Origin: JAAYTL01 sp031460505
GTDB lineage: Bacteria; Bacillota; Clostridia; Tissierellales; Tissierellaceae
NCBI GenBank assembly: GCA_031460505.1
Contig: JAVKTT010000004.1
Span: 217,388 to 281,387, forward strand
Length of the DNA: 64,000 nt
Direction of reading: 5' to 3'
Shown here: piece after piece, positions 45,001 through 54,742 of the stretch
Position numbering within the stretch: the first letter of the stretch is position 1
Layout: each line of letters starts with the position of its first letter
Notes under the pieces: model-generated
The model's database searches: none
What the model was told of the DNA's origin: nothing
The model's input: only the letters and a program-made list of their open reading frames with translations
Made by a program: the position numbers and the translations under genes

Positions 45001-48000
45001 GAGGATTAGAATCTACTAAATTATTGTTAGTAATTTGTACGGCTTCTTGCCATAGACCGCTATCATATATCCTTGCAAATATTTCTCTATCTTCCATTGT
45101 ACTAAAGTCGTTATCCATATCTAAAGTGTAAAGTAATAACCCATCTCTGTCATTCATATACAAATTGGAATCCACTACTGTTGGTAAACCCCCTTCTATT
45201 TCTTGAGGTACACTCCAGTTTCCATCATCCCATCTAGAGAAATATAGACTATCTGTATTTTTAGGTGCTAATAGTTCATTATCTCTATTAAGTGAAAAGC
45301 TTAATCCCTCTGACTTAGTCCATACCAATATAGCTTTCTCATTATTGGAGGCTATTTTAGGTGAATGGTCTACTTTATCGTCATTTGTAAGAGTTATTAT
45401 TTCTGATTTTATATTTGTTTGTGAATAAACATCTTGTGTAACACTTATCTCCGAGTTATATAATGAATTTTTTAATTCTTCACCCTCAATAACTTTACCT
45501 ATATTTTGCCAAGCCATTAATACTCCATTTCCCATGGTTGCTACTGTTGGTGCGAAATCTGCAGTTCCATCGTCATTAATCTGGGAAATTTTACTCCACT
45601 CACCATTTTGTAATACAGTATATCTTAGTTCAGTACGATTTATTGCATCTCTTTTTGGATTATCATCTACCCATACTAACCATTTTTCATTATTATTTTC
45701 TACTAATTGTAAATTAGTATAGGGATATATATTTTCTATCAAAGTATTTCTATTTAAATTACTTTCGCTACTAATAGAAAGTCTTCTCATACCCATATCA
45801 TAAGCATTTTCATTTGCCACCCAATTTGAAGCTCTACCAATATAATCTCTTGGCAATAATGTAATTTCAAAGTATTGGGCGTCTTCATCTTCTAATAATG
45901 TTCTCATAAGGCCTTTTGAGCGATTACTCCACTTAAAGGCATTATATTTTTTGTTTAGTAGTACTTCTTTATGCCCTACAAAAACATTTTCTATTTTTGC
46001 TTCTATATTAGCTTCTACATCAATAATATTTGATGGAAAATACATTGTAACTGGTAAACTAGCTTCAATAAATCCCCCTATTTCTCCCAGTCCATAATTT
46101 CCACTGGCTCCTCCTCCAATTACAGGAGTTAAGGATACATTCCCACTATAATCAGTATTCAAGCCTGTATCTCTTATGTCAAGTGCTCCACTAGCTCTAA
46201 CTCCCATAGTAAGATATGCTTCGATTCCAATTACTCCAAATAGCTTATATCCTGAGCTTTGTTTTCTACTTGCACTTCCAGACATTAAGACATAGGCATA
46301 TCTCAAGTCCCAGTTATCATCTATCTCACGATAGTTTATCATAAGGTCGCCTTCAATGTTAAAGTCAAAGCTATAACCTACAGATGTAACTTTCTTAACC
46401 TTCTCTATTTTTGTGTCTTTAGTCTGTTTTTTATTAGTATCATATTTAAAACCAGCTTCAAAATCCATATTTGACTGTAGACCATCATAGAAATATGGAT
46501 AAACTGGTCCTGAAAAGGCTGGTATACCTCCTCCGATTCCAAAATTTCCACTATCTATTAATGGTATGTCTTTTAATATATCTATTACTCCACCTACGAC
46601 TCCATCAAATACTGTAGGAAAAGACAATCTATATTCTCTATTAACTACATTTACATTAAGCTTTTTCCCATTTATTGTAGGTTGAGGAGCAACTATGATA
46701 TCAGCATATTTCCAGGTCGAAGTTATTCCATTATCTGAAACCATACGGAACATGAGCTTATTTCCATACTTTAAAGTTTCACTAGGATTAATTTTAAATG
46801 TATCTGACTTAAATGTTTTATAGATATCTCCATTTTCAGTTTTCATTTCATAATAACCAGGAGTTAAATCATTCCACATTCCTTGTATTTTTACATCTGC
46901 TTTACTGATTTTAGCTCCTTCAATATATACATTATTCATAGGATGATCAAGAGGTAATTCTATTGATACATTTACTATTTCAGCCTTATCTTTGCTCATA
47001 GGTACAATTGGGTATCCTGATACACCAAGAAAGTTAACAGGTTTAGTGATTGAAAAACTCTGGGTACTAATCTTCCAACCTTCTAACTCTATAAAATATC
47101 TAACCCCATGCTGAAGCATAATGATATTGCCTTCATTATTCTTAACTGTATAAGAAGGATAATCACCTTCATTTCTAAATGCTGGATATCTTTCTCCATT
47201 TAATTTTACATAAAGAATATTACTATCACTAAATAGCTTACCAGTACTACTGTCACTAATATTTAATATAAAAGGATATAATATAGGTTTTTCAGGTATG
47301 TTGATATATTCTTTAACTACTGTAATTTCTCCATGAGAATCATAGGTAAATACCAGCTCATAGACTCCAGCATACAAACCCTTTTGTTCTACAAAAGTAT
47401 ATCTATAATTGGAGTTATTATTAGTATCTTCTATATTATATGACCATTGCAATCCTCCATTTTTAAATAATTCTACTCTTATTTTCTCACCAGGTATTGG
47501 CTGACCATTTTGTTCTAAATTTATTTTGAAATACATAACAAGGGCATCCTGAATAGTGTTAGTTTTGTCAGTTACCATGACTGACATATCAACTTGTGAT
47601 ATCGGTTCTATGCTTATATAATCTTCTAACTCATATTCAAAGCCTTTGTCATCTTTTATCTTTAAAATTATTCTATAGTACTCTTCCGAATAATACCTAT
47701 GTGTAAATTTTTTTGTATTTATTACTGTTCCATCTCCTAAATCCCATTCAAATGAAACAATACTTCTTCTATTTCTTAAAAAATACTTTTCTAAACTACT
47801 TCCATCAATCTCTAAATCTTTATCTATAAACCACATATTTGGAGTGTTAATTAAACTTAAATCTACTTCAATAGGCTTTGCAGTATAAAAACTAAACCTA
47901 TATTCATCATTCTCTGCAGCATTATTTACACTTTGATATTTTCCTGCAGGAATATGAACGGTATACATCATTCCAGGTTCTAGATCATCAAGGGGAGATA

Positions 48001-51000
48001 GTATAACTTTATTTCCCTCTTCTTTTTCTCGGAAAATTACAGGTTCTCCATTTGAATCTATAATAGTGTTATTTACATACTTACCACTCTTTACTAATGC
48101 ACTATCAGAATCAAACTCTATTATTATATCTTCATTAATCGCATAATCACTACTATTAACACTAGGATATGTCTTAGCTATTGGTAATGTATTGTTTCCA
48201 GTTCTGAAATTTAATTCAAATCCTAATTCAGATGAACCTTCCATTTTATACGGTCCGCTTAATGTATAGTTCTTAATTGGTTCTAAGGCTGCACTTATTG
48301 TATATTTTGTCGTATCACCATATATAGGATTTCTTAATTTTAAATCTGTATATACTTTTCCGGTATTATCTCTTAGCACCAATAGATTAGAATTTAATAC
48401 TTGAGGTGATGAGAAAACAACTTCTATATCTTGATTTATACTAACATTAAATTGATTATTATAAGGATATATACTTTTTATGGATGGTGTATCACTTAAA
48501 CCTGAAGTTCTAAACTGAAGTATATTTTCCTTATTTTTATTTTTATATTGATCTGTTAATGCTCCCTGAGGAATAGCCAACTCATAAACAGTCCCATAAT
48601 TTAGCTTATCTTTTATTTTTATATTTAATAAATCCTTATCTAAGTAAGTCTCAAAAGATACTCCATTTTCGTGAGGTATATAGTTTTTAGACTTCAATGA
48701 AATATTATAAAAATTTTCTCCTTTAATTAAATTGCTTTCGTCAAATTTTAAGCTTATAGCAGCACTAGTAGAAGGCAGATTGGTAGATAAATTTGCAGGA
48801 CTAGAACTAATTATATTTATTATTTTATTTACTTTTTCATCCATTGTAAAACTAAATTCATATTCTACATTTGGATTTCCATATTTATCTTTAACTATGC
48901 CTGATGGGATAAAAACTATATTTTCCCCAGTACTTAAAAATTTGTCTGGAGAAAATTTCAATGTTTTTCCTGAAATATCACCTATAACATTTCTATTGTT
49001 AAATAATAGAACTACAGTACCATTATCAATATTCTCATCAAATTCAATTACAACCTCTTTAGTATCCCAAGAAACATCTTTGCTGTTGTTTTCAGGAGTT
49101 GTGGATATTACCCTTGGTGGATCACCTTCTGGAATCTCCAAAACTGTATACATAAAATCGTATTTTACAGATTCTGAATCTAAGGTTAAAGTAGCAGTAA
49201 TTTTAACTAATTTATTCCCTTCTCCGGTCTTTGGTCTATTTACTTCACCAGTAATTGAAATTATTTCAGGACTATCTGATTCCCATATCACTGTGGATCC
49301 ATTTTCTAAAGTATAATCTGGGAAAAATAGATCATCAGTAACTGAGAACTCAGATTCATTATTACATAAGAAACTGAATCTCATAAGATTAAGCCACATT
49401 AAATCATTATTCAATAAATCACTAGTTTCTAGAGGAGATTTTTTTACTTTTACCAAATATGTTCTTACAATGTTTTTGTCGCCTTTAGTTATAGTGGCTA
49501 CTAAACTAAAACTCTCTGTGTCTCCCTGTATATAGCTAGGTCTTGTTACTTTGCCATCTATGCTTATAAATTCAGGATAACTTGAGTACCACTCTATATT
49601 GCTTCCATATTTACCTTTAGTAGAAAGGTTTAAATCTGTCATGATATTATTAAAACCACTGTTTTCTGCTAATATGACTTTGTCTATCCACAGTGAATCA
49701 GATTCAATTATCTCATCATTTGTACCCTCTTCAGGTTTGACTACAACAGAGAAAATTTTAGATTTTTCTACGGTACTGAAACTTATATATACAGTCAAGT
49801 CAACTACTTTTTCTTCTTCTGTAAATTTTGGCCTATTTACTCTACCATCTATATTTAAAACTCCTATATCACTAGATTCCCATCTTAAATAACTTCCGTG
49901 GTCACCCCTAGTAGGTAAATTTAAATCTGAGACTACATTGTCTAAGTCTATATTTTCATTTATAATTTTGTATTGATCTAAGTGATTAAAATCAAGATCA
50001 ACTGTCAACTCAGGCGAATAATAACCCACTTTTACTATTACTATAAATGTTTTTGTCAGCTCATATCCTTCTAAAGCCAATGTTGCATTTAATTCAACAG
50101 TTTGATCTCCATCAACAAATATTGGTCTTTTTACTTTTCCATTCGTATCTATTACAATAGGATTACTTGATTCCCAAGATATAGTGCATCCATTTATCCC
50201 TTCCTTTATCAAACTTAAATCTGTAGTTATATTACTTAGATCTGTATTATCAGCTAGTACAATCCATTCATCTAACCATTCATAAGCTTCTCGAACTTTT
50301 CCTTCAACTGTTTGTTCATTGGCTTTAACTTTCAGACTGAAAAATTTAGTATTACTATAATCACCATATCTTAAAGTAGCAATCAATGTAATACTGCTAG
50401 AACCCTCTAAAAAGCTAGTTCTATTTACTTTCCCATTTGTATCTATGACATTAGGATTACTTGATTCCCAGCTTATTACACTTTTATGTAAACCTTCAGT
50501 TGGAAGAAATAAATCTGTCATTATATTATTTAAGTCAGTATTATCTTTTAATATTACTTCATCTAGCCAATCATAATCATAATGAACTCTCTCTGCATTC
50601 GTTGCTTCCCAGGCCTTAACTATTACCTCAAATGTCTTATAACGAGTAACAGAACCACTACTTACAGTTGCAGTTAATGTTACTGTTTTATCAACATCTG
50701 GAAATTTAGGTCTATATACTGTTCCATTTAAATCTACAACTGTTCTATCAGTTGACTCCCAGGATATTAAACTTCCATTTTCTCCTTCAGTACGAAGATA
50801 TAAATTACCTGTTACATTATCTAAATCTATATTATCATTTAATATTTTTCCTTCATCAAGCCATGCTAAATCATCTTGAACTTTTCCTTCATCACTTTGT
50901 TCCATAGCTTTAACCATAAAAAAATAATCTTTTGAGGTTGTTTCATCTTTATAGTTAAAAGTGGCCGTCAAAGAAACTTCAACATCTTTTTCTTTATAAG

Positions 51001-52594
51001 CTGGCCTTGTTACTGTGCCGTAAGTATTTATTATATCAGGGGCTGTGGATTCCCAAGATATTTTACTTCCATTTACTCCCTCATAGTAAAGGTTTAAATC
51101 TGAAGTAATATTTATAAAGTTTGTATTTTCTCCTAAAATAACAGAATCTAACCATGCGATATCTGCAATAATTGTGTCTATATCTGTTAATTCGGCTATA
51201 ACTGTAAAATAAAATTCCTTTTGTCTACTAGAATTACCTTTTTCTATAAAAGCTGTTAATGTAACATTTTGATCTCCATCTACTAAACTAGGATTATTTA
51301 CTTTTCCATCATTGCCTATATACTGTGGATTACTTGAACTCCAAATTATACTGCTTCCATAATTTCCTTCACTAGGTAAAACTAAATCTGAAAAGATGCG
51401 CTCATTACTATGATTTGTACCTCGTATTACTTCATCTGTCAATAAATCATAATCAGAATTAATTATATCCATATCACTTGCACAAACTCTAAATTTAAAT
51501 TCTATTTCTCTTGTAGAATTACCCTTTCTCAAAAATGCTGTTAATGTAACATCTATAGGTTCATCATTAACACCTGGAGTATATACTGCTCCATTTTCAC
51601 CTATTACTTCAGTATTATTTGATTTCCAAGATATACTACTTCCATATGCTCCCTCATAGTAAAGGTTTAAATCATAATTTATCTTTTTAGGGGTCTCACT
51701 CATATCCATTTGACTTACTAATTCAGATGCATCAAGCTCTATTAAAGCATCATCTAAAAGAGATGTATCTGATCTAAAATACCACTCACTTATTTCATTC
51801 ATATCTCCAGCATCACCCATTGAACCCATAAACCCTGCATACACTTCATGTTCTAAAAATTTACTAAGATTTACATATTCTACAATATGTTTATAATCTC
51901 CTCGATCATTTAAAATAAGAGCTTCTAATTCTTGCTTTGCACCATCATAACCTATCCAGACTTTGAAATAATCTGTATCTACATTTGGTGATACGATATT
52001 ACCATATAGTAGTTCTTCACTTAGCTCATTTATATATGGAGAATAATATATATCTAAATTTGCATAAGGAATAGATGATAATTTAAAATCATTAATGGCA
52101 GCTACAAGTATTGCATTATTATTTATTGCTTTTGCTGAAATTGGTCCGCCTGAATATTTACTTTTAAATCCAATACTGAAGTTGTTATAAAAAAGACTAT
52201 CATTAAAATCATTAGAAACTAAAGTATTTTCACTAGACTGAAGCGTAAATATAAATCCTCCTACTGTATTTTCATTTAGTTCTTGGGTTCTGTTTTTAAA
52301 CGAAAAAGATGTACTAAATGAGAGGTCATTTCCTAATAGAATTTTATCCTGTGAGAAAATACTCTCTCCTCCTACCCCTGCTGAATTTTCAAACTGAATA
52401 GCTCCATCCTTGATTAAATCTAATCCATTGATTTGCAAACCTTCTGTATTATAGAAATTGTCATAACTAATCTTACTCTCTTCTGATATAGCATGGACAT
52501 TTTGCTTTAGAACATTACTTAATATGAAAACGTTTTCTGATAGGATTAAAATAAAGACTACAATTATACTAATAATCTTTTGTAGTAATTTCAT
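42035..52594 (-). CDS. Giant SLH-anchored multidomain surface protein
   Basis: 3519 residues in one open frame. Order: signal peptide (1-35); L-type-lectin-like domain (~40-275); nine ~95-residue Ig-like repeats (~285-1150), each with a core such as ISWESSNPNVIDTNGKV; four SbsA/Big_5-like Ig domains (~1150-1590, starting PRVISTTPENNSKDVS); a PKD domain (~1600-1690, WDLGDGTVINTKKFTHRYY); mixed beta domains; a propeller-like region (~2280-2660, repeated WLVWVDDN/VLMAWQN/WFITWIQDG blades); two CARDB-like domains (~2665-2900); two more Big_5 domains; a Pro-rich linker; and three SLH domains (~3340-3519). SLH domains bind pyruvylated wall polymer. Lectin and propeller suggest glycan binding. No catalytic motif recognised. 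Confidence 0.9.
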   Translation of the reverse strand: MKLLQKIISIIVVFILILSENVFILSNVLKQNVHAISEESKISYDNFYNTEGLQINGLDLIKDGAIQFENSAGVGGESIFSQDKILLGNDLSFSTSFSFKNRTQELNENTVGGFIFTLQSSENTLVSNDFNDSLFYNNFSIGFKSKYSGGPISAKAINNNAILVAAINDFKLSSIPYANLDIYYSPYINELSEELLYGNIVSPNVDTDYFKVWIGYDGAKQELEALILNDRGDYKHIVEYVNLSKFLEHEVYAGFMGSMGDAGDMNEISEWYFRSDTSLLDDALIELDASELVSQMDMSETPKKINYDLNLYYEGAYGSSISWKSNNTEVIGENGAVYTPGVNDEPIDVTLTAFLRKGNSTREIEFKFRVCASDMDIINSDYDLLTDEVIRGTNHSNERIFSDLVLPSEGNYGSSIIWSSSNPQYIGNDGKVNNPSLVDGDQNVTLTAFIEKGNSSRQKEFYFTVIAELTDIDTIIADIAWLDSVILGENTNFINITSDLNLYYEGVNGSKISWESTAPDIINTYGTVTRPAYKEKDVEVSLTATFNYKDETTSKDYFFMVKAMEQSDEGKVQDDLAWLDEGKILNDNIDLDNVTGNLYLRTEGENGSLISWESTDRTVVDLNGTVYRPKFPDVDKTVTLTATVSSGSVTRYKTFEVIVKAWEATNAERVHYDYDWLDEVILKDNTDLNNIMTDLFLPTEGLHKSVISWESSNPNVIDTNGKVNRTSFLEGSSSITLIATLRYGDYSNTKFFSLKVKANEQTVEGKVREAYEWLDEWIVLADNTDLSNITTDLSLIKEGINGCTISWESSNPIVIDTNGKVKRPIFVDGDQTVELNATLALEGYELTKTFIVIVKVGYYSPELTVDLDFNHLDQYKIINENIDLDNVVSDLNLPTRGDHGSYLRWESSDIGVLNIDGRVNRPKFTEEEKVVDLTVYISFSTVEKSKIFSVVVKPEEGTNDEIIESDSLWIDKVILAENSGFNNIMTDLNLSTKGKYGSNIEWYSSYPEFISIDGKVTRPSYIQGDTESFSLVATITKGDKNIVRTYLVKVKKSPLETSDLLNNDLMWLNLMRFSFLCNNESEFSVTDDLFFPDYTLENGSTVIWESDSPEIISITGEVNRPKTGEGNKLVKITATLTLDSESVKYDFMYTVLEIPEGDPPRVISTTPENNSKDVSWDTKEVVIEFDENIDNGTVVLLFNNRNVIGDISGKTLKFSPDKFLSTGENIVFIPSGIVKDKYGNPNVEYEFSFTMDEKVNKIINIISSSPANLSTNLPSTSAAISLKFDESNLIKGENFYNISLKSKNYIPHENGVSFETYLDKDLLNIKIKDKLNYGTVYELAIPQGALTDQYKNKNKENILQFRTSGLSDTPSIKSIYPYNNQFNVSINQDIEVVFSSPQVLNSNLLVLRDNTGKVYTDLKLRNPIYGDTTKYTISAALEPIKNYTLSGPYKMEGSSELGFELNFRTGNNTLPIAKTYPSVNSSDYAINEDIIIEFDSDSALVKSGKYVNNTIIDSNGEPVIFREKEEGNKVILSPLDDLEPGMMYTVHIPAGKYQSVNNAAENDEYRFSFYTAKPIEVDLSLINTPNMWFIDKDLEIDGSSLEKYFLRNRRSIVSFEWDLGDGTVINTKKFTHRYYSEEYYRIILKIKDDKGFEYELEDYISIEPISQVDMSVMVTDKTNTIQDALVMYFKINLEQNGQPIPGEKIRVELFKNGGLQWSYNIEDTNNNSNYRYTFVEQKGLYAGVYELVFTYDSHGEITVVKEYINIPEKPILYPFILNISDSSTGKLFSDSNILYVKLNGERYPAFRNEGDYPSYTVKNNEGNIIMLQHGVRYFIELEGWKISTQSFSITKPVNFLGVSGYPIVPMSKDKAEIVNVSIELPLDHPMNNVYIEGAKISKADVKIQGMWNDLTPGYYEMKTENGDIYKTFKSDTFKINPSETLKYGNKLMFRMVSDNGITSTWKYADIIVAPQPTINGKKLNVNVVNREYRLSFPTVFDGVVGGVIDILKDIPLIDSGNFGIGGGIPAFSGPVYPYFYDGLQSNMDFEAGFKYDTNKKQTKDTKIEKVKKVTSVGYSFDFNIEGDLMINYREIDDNWDLRYAYVLMSGSASRKQSSGYKLFGVIGIEAYLTMGVRASGALDIRDTGLNTDYSGNVSLTPVIGGGASGNYGLGEIGGFIEASLPVTMYFPSNIIDVEANIEAKIENVFVGHKEVLLNKKYNAFKWSNRSKGLMRTLLEDEDAQYFEITLLPRDYIGRASNWVANENAYDMGMRRLSISSESNLNRNTLIENIYPYTNLQLVENNNEKWLVWVDDNPKRDAINRTELRYTVLQNGEWSKISQINDDGTADFAPTVATMGNGVLMAWQNIGKVIEGEELKNSLYNSEISVTQDVYSQTNIKSEIITLTNDDKVDHSPKIASNNEKAILVWTKSEGLSFSLNRDNELLAPKNTDSLYFSRWDDGNWSVPQEIEGGLPTVVDSNLYMNDRDGLLLYTLDMDNDFSTMEDREIFARIYDSGLWQEAVQITNNNLVDSNPQAVYLNNQWFITWIQDGNIKYMDSLHGSEKEPEFTKNIQNNYQLVLGKDLVALVYRTINENGEQQIGASFYDVYNKTWGDTVILTESGSYSHVFNATFTDKGELSVVYTEAKLINEAVPYGIDGEQYLIEEINISDKVDLKILDYTPINDLSISDKDILLSSDIPIPGTMATAYVNINNKGDFAEKALVELYDGDPDLGGRKLGEYNTIDYIPARSSMEVSIDWIVDTRDEPSYDLYVKVSSMNPENNYDNNTASIKIQTTDLAILDIQSKHSFKEYYSIEALVKNNGATKLYDMQLKLKDESGKIIGTKDIEFLDILESQYIIFTISSEGLPKNDSGEITIYAELISPTMEEANHENNIFEFTIIPDQLLVDNINISQGERSVDTKEIISVGFNMDIDKGRNFDDIVLADDYLNIVSIEKDIEGSVLTITPLNSLDYGTNYNLTMPNEALKDSFNNVTNGEYRLSFTTIGTNPDIIFAYPGNNMEDVDISSNIRLKFNQKVQEGSSFSYIALYDNNSKEVLIRKALEDHVLTISAIGNLSENTTYTLEVPNRAIQNENGEILNNNYTLNFRTGLFEESPEEPGDPIDPINPNEPDYPGEIRYSITTVINRVKKQININIVNREAIIDLSHYASSIFTSGENIVLDSPIIPNVNSYRILVPSNFLVSEDNNSTLTLNTSIGSITISSGMLRGMDVANNGNVEIILATGDKSKLTNEAKLIVGKYPIIHISILVNGERIDYVNSNNPLKLSIPYKPTVKELNNLESIIAWDIGTKETIIPNGYYNKTNSMVIFTTNKLNYYSVGYNPVRFNDVNINDWYEKAVNYIAARNITTGTGDGNYSPNSKLTRGQFIVLLMRAYGITPNENPINNFSDAGNVYYTGYISKAKELGISKGIGNNLFAPENEITRQEMFTMLYNTLNIIGSEVRENNGMRISDFSDSSDVATWAKEPISILMRNKIINGSNGMLNPTNITTRAEMAQVLYNLLFNE

Positions 52595-52693
52595 ACTAGC
52601 ACCTCCATAATTGGATATTTTAAATACACCTTTTCAACTAAATACCTATATCTTTAATATATTCAATAATTATGATATAATAATAATAATATT

Positions 52694-52728
52694 TATAATG
52701 ACTGCAGTCACATACCGTAGTCATTATA
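52694..52728. promoter_or_regulatory. 35-bp palindrome, candidate TetR operator
   Basis: Half-sites TATAATGACTGCAGT and, inverted, TATAATGACTACGGT (13 of 15 identical) around a 5-base centre. It lies between the giant surface protein gene and the divergent tetR gene, 40 bases before the tetR start, so a bound repressor could control both. Confidence 0.65.
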
Positions 52729-52768
52729 TCATATCAACTATATTTTAGTCAATTAAAGGAGAAGAATT

Positions 52769-53389
52769 TTGAAAGAAGAAAATATGAACAAAAGAAAACT
52801 AAAAGCAATTAAAACTAAAGAGAAAATCTATAATGCAGCTAAACATTTGGTTATGGAACATGGAATAGATAATGTAAGTGTTGATTCCATCGTAAAAGCA
52901 GCAGGGGTATCCAAGGGTGCATTTTACGTACACTTTGAATCTAAGGATAGCCTAGTGGCAACACTGGTGGAAGATTACACAAATATAGCAGATATAGATT
53001 ATAAATCCTTTTTAGAAACACTTTCTGAGCATGATTCCATCTTTGAAGTCCTTATGCTATTTGCAGAAGAAATTGCTGACTTTATTGAGCATAATATTGG
53101 GGTGGATAATATGAGTGTACTCTATAAAGCTCATCTAACAAAAACAGTGGATACTACCTCTGCAATAAGTTATAAAAGAGAACTTTATAACTTATTCAAA
53201 GAAATATTAGAAAAAGGAGTTAGTCAAGGAGAGTTAAGAGAAGATATACCTATTGAATTGCTTACTAAACACTTAATTATATCATTTAGAGGTCTTGTCT
53301 TTGAATGGTGTGTCCGATATCCAGATTTTAATCTAAAGAAAGAGGTATTAACCCATTATAAAATACTTCTGGACGGTTTATTTTCGTAA
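52769..53389 (+). CDS. TetR/AcrR family regulator
   Basis: 206 residues. N-terminal helix-turn-helix KIYNAAKHLVMEHGIDNVSVDSIVKAAGVSKGAFYVHFESKDSLVATLV, then a helical ligand domain. Start TTG with AAAGGAG seven bases upstream (an ATG five codons later is the alternative). Divergent from the giant surface protein gene with a shared palindrome. Its 3' end overlaps the convergent DUF2200 gene by 12 bases. Confidence 0.9.
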   Translation: MKEENMNKRKLKAIKTKEKIYNAAKHLVMEHGIDNVSVDSIVKAAGVSKGAFYVHFESKDSLVATLVEDYTNIADIDYKSFLETLSEHDSIFEVLMLFAEEIADFIEHNIGVDNMSVLYKAHLTKTVDTTSAISYKRELYNLFKEILEKGVSQGELREDIPIELLTKHLIISFRGLVFEWCVRYPDFNLKKEVLTHYKILLDGLFS

Positions 53390-53728
53390 AATCTTCTCCA
53401 TTGATTTTCCTTTTGCTAACTCATCAATTAGTTTATCTAAATAACGAATTTCTTGCATAATAGGCTCTTCTATTTCTTCAACACGGACACCACACACTAC
53501 ACCTTTAATCAAATTACGTGAAGGATTTAGTTGTGGTGCTTCAGCAAAAAATGTCTCAAAGTCTGTCTCTTTTTCCAGCTGGTATTCTAGTTCTTCTTGA
53601 CTATACCCAGTCAACCAGCGGATTATTTCATCAACTTCTAATTTAGAGCGACCTTTTCTTTCCGCTTTTGCAACATAATGTGGGTAGACCTTTGCAACAC
53701 TCATTGTGTATATTTTATGTTTTTCCAT
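53378..53728 (-). CDS. DUF2200 family protein
   Basis: 116 residues: HKIYTMSVAKVYPHYVAKAERKGRSKLEVDEIIRWLTGYSQEELE near the start and NLIKGVVCGVRVEEIEEPIMQEIRYLDKLIDELAKGK near the end, matching DUF2200. Soluble, function unknown. Nineteen bases after uvsE and probably on the same transcript as the ABC exporter. Confidence 0.82.
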   Translation of the reverse strand: MEKHKIYTMSVAKVYPHYVAKAERKGRSKLEVDEIIRWLTGYSQEELEYQLEKETDFETFFAEAPQLNPSRNLIKGVVCGVRVEEIEEPIMQEIRYLDKLIDELAKGKSMEKILRK

Positions 53729-53747
53729 GATAGTTCCTCCTTTATTA

Positions 53748-54707
53748 TCATTTTACCATGAAGGTTGACTCATCTAACCATTGCCAGTCTTTTCTAAGAC
53801 TCTTAATAGATTTTACAAGTTCAAAAAGTGCTAAATCTTTCTTCTTGGCTTCAATCATAATATCTATATCAGTATTAAAATACCTACAAACTTCTATAAA
53901 ATCTACAAATTGCTTCCCGTCAATAAAATCAGAATGCTTTCTATCCTTTGGGGTATCCTTAGGGCTTGAAAAATGTAGTTTAGGTGATAACTTCTCTTTA
54001 CTCCAAGTCTCAAATATTTCACCTAGTAATTCTTTAATATCCTCACCATCGTTATTACATACATGATGATGAAAATCCAAGACCATAGGAATATTTAACT
54101 TTTTACATAATTTAAGGGTTTCACTGGCAGTAAAGCTTATATCATCATTTTCTAAAATTATTCTAGATGTTATTTCTCGTGGATATTTTAGAAAGTTTTT
54201 CTCAAATCTTTCTAATGATGCTTCTTTACCTCCAGCCTTGCTTCCTATATGAAGTACCATCTTACCTAATGGATATTCCAAATCCTCAAATAGATTTGCA
54301 TGAAACCATAAATTATTCTTCGTATTTTCAACCACTCTATCATCTACGCTATTTATAACATTAAATTGATCTGGATGAGTGTCAATTCTCATATTATTCT
54401 TTTTTATAAACTCTCCAATGATTTTAAAATCGGTTTTAAATATAGTTCTATAATCCCAATTTACATCTGGATGAGTCGCTAGTGGAACAAGTGCGGATGT
54501 AACTCTATAAAAATGAATTTTGTTTTTTAAATTATAATCTAGGATTTTTAGCAAATCTAAAATATTAGAGTAAGTTACTTGTTTAAGCTTTGAAATCCTT
54601 TCTTCTTCACTATATATCTTCTGATAATTTGAAAATGTAACACTACTGGAAGATGTAACTTTGGGAAGCCCTAATGCAATTGCAACATAACCTAGTCTAA
54701 CTATCAT
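53748..54707 (-). CDS. uvsE: UV DNA damage endonuclease
   Basis: 319 residues, TIM-barrel UVDE. MIVRLGYVAIAL at the start, RIDTHPDQFNVINS, VLHIGSKAGGKEAS, LENDDISFTASETLKLCKKLNIPMVLDFHHHVCN and the C-terminal DIMIEAKKKDLAL (with the metal-binding Glu and modified-lysine region). Nicks DNA 5' of UV photoproducts in an excision pathway independent of UvrABC. ATG 54707 has GGTGGTG; the frame reaching 54740 is not needed. Begins 35 bases after the ABC exporter gene. Confidence 0.92.
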   Translation of the reverse strand: MIVRLGYVAIALGLPKVTSSSSVTFSNYQKIYSEEERISKLKQVTYSNILDLLKILDYNLKNKIHFYRVTSALVPLATHPDVNWDYRTIFKTDFKIIGEFIKKNNMRIDTHPDQFNVINSVDDRVVENTKNNLWFHANLFEDLEYPLGKMVLHIGSKAGGKEASLERFEKNFLKYPREITSRIILENDDISFTASETLKLCKKLNIPMVLDFHHHVCNNDGEDIKELLGEIFETWSKEKLSPKLHFSSPKDTPKDRKHSDFIDGKQFVDFIEVCRYFNTDIDIMIEAKKKDLALFELVKSIKSLRKDWQWLDESTFMVK

Positions 54708-54742
54708 AAATACACCACCTATTAAATGCATTTTCTTCAATA

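Noticed and set aside
42035..52594. Possible fusion of several genes by assembly error in the giant ORF
   Set aside because: Signal peptide at the start, SLH domains at the end, repeats in between and a single uninterrupted frame of consistent style; neighbours have their own terminator and promoter region.
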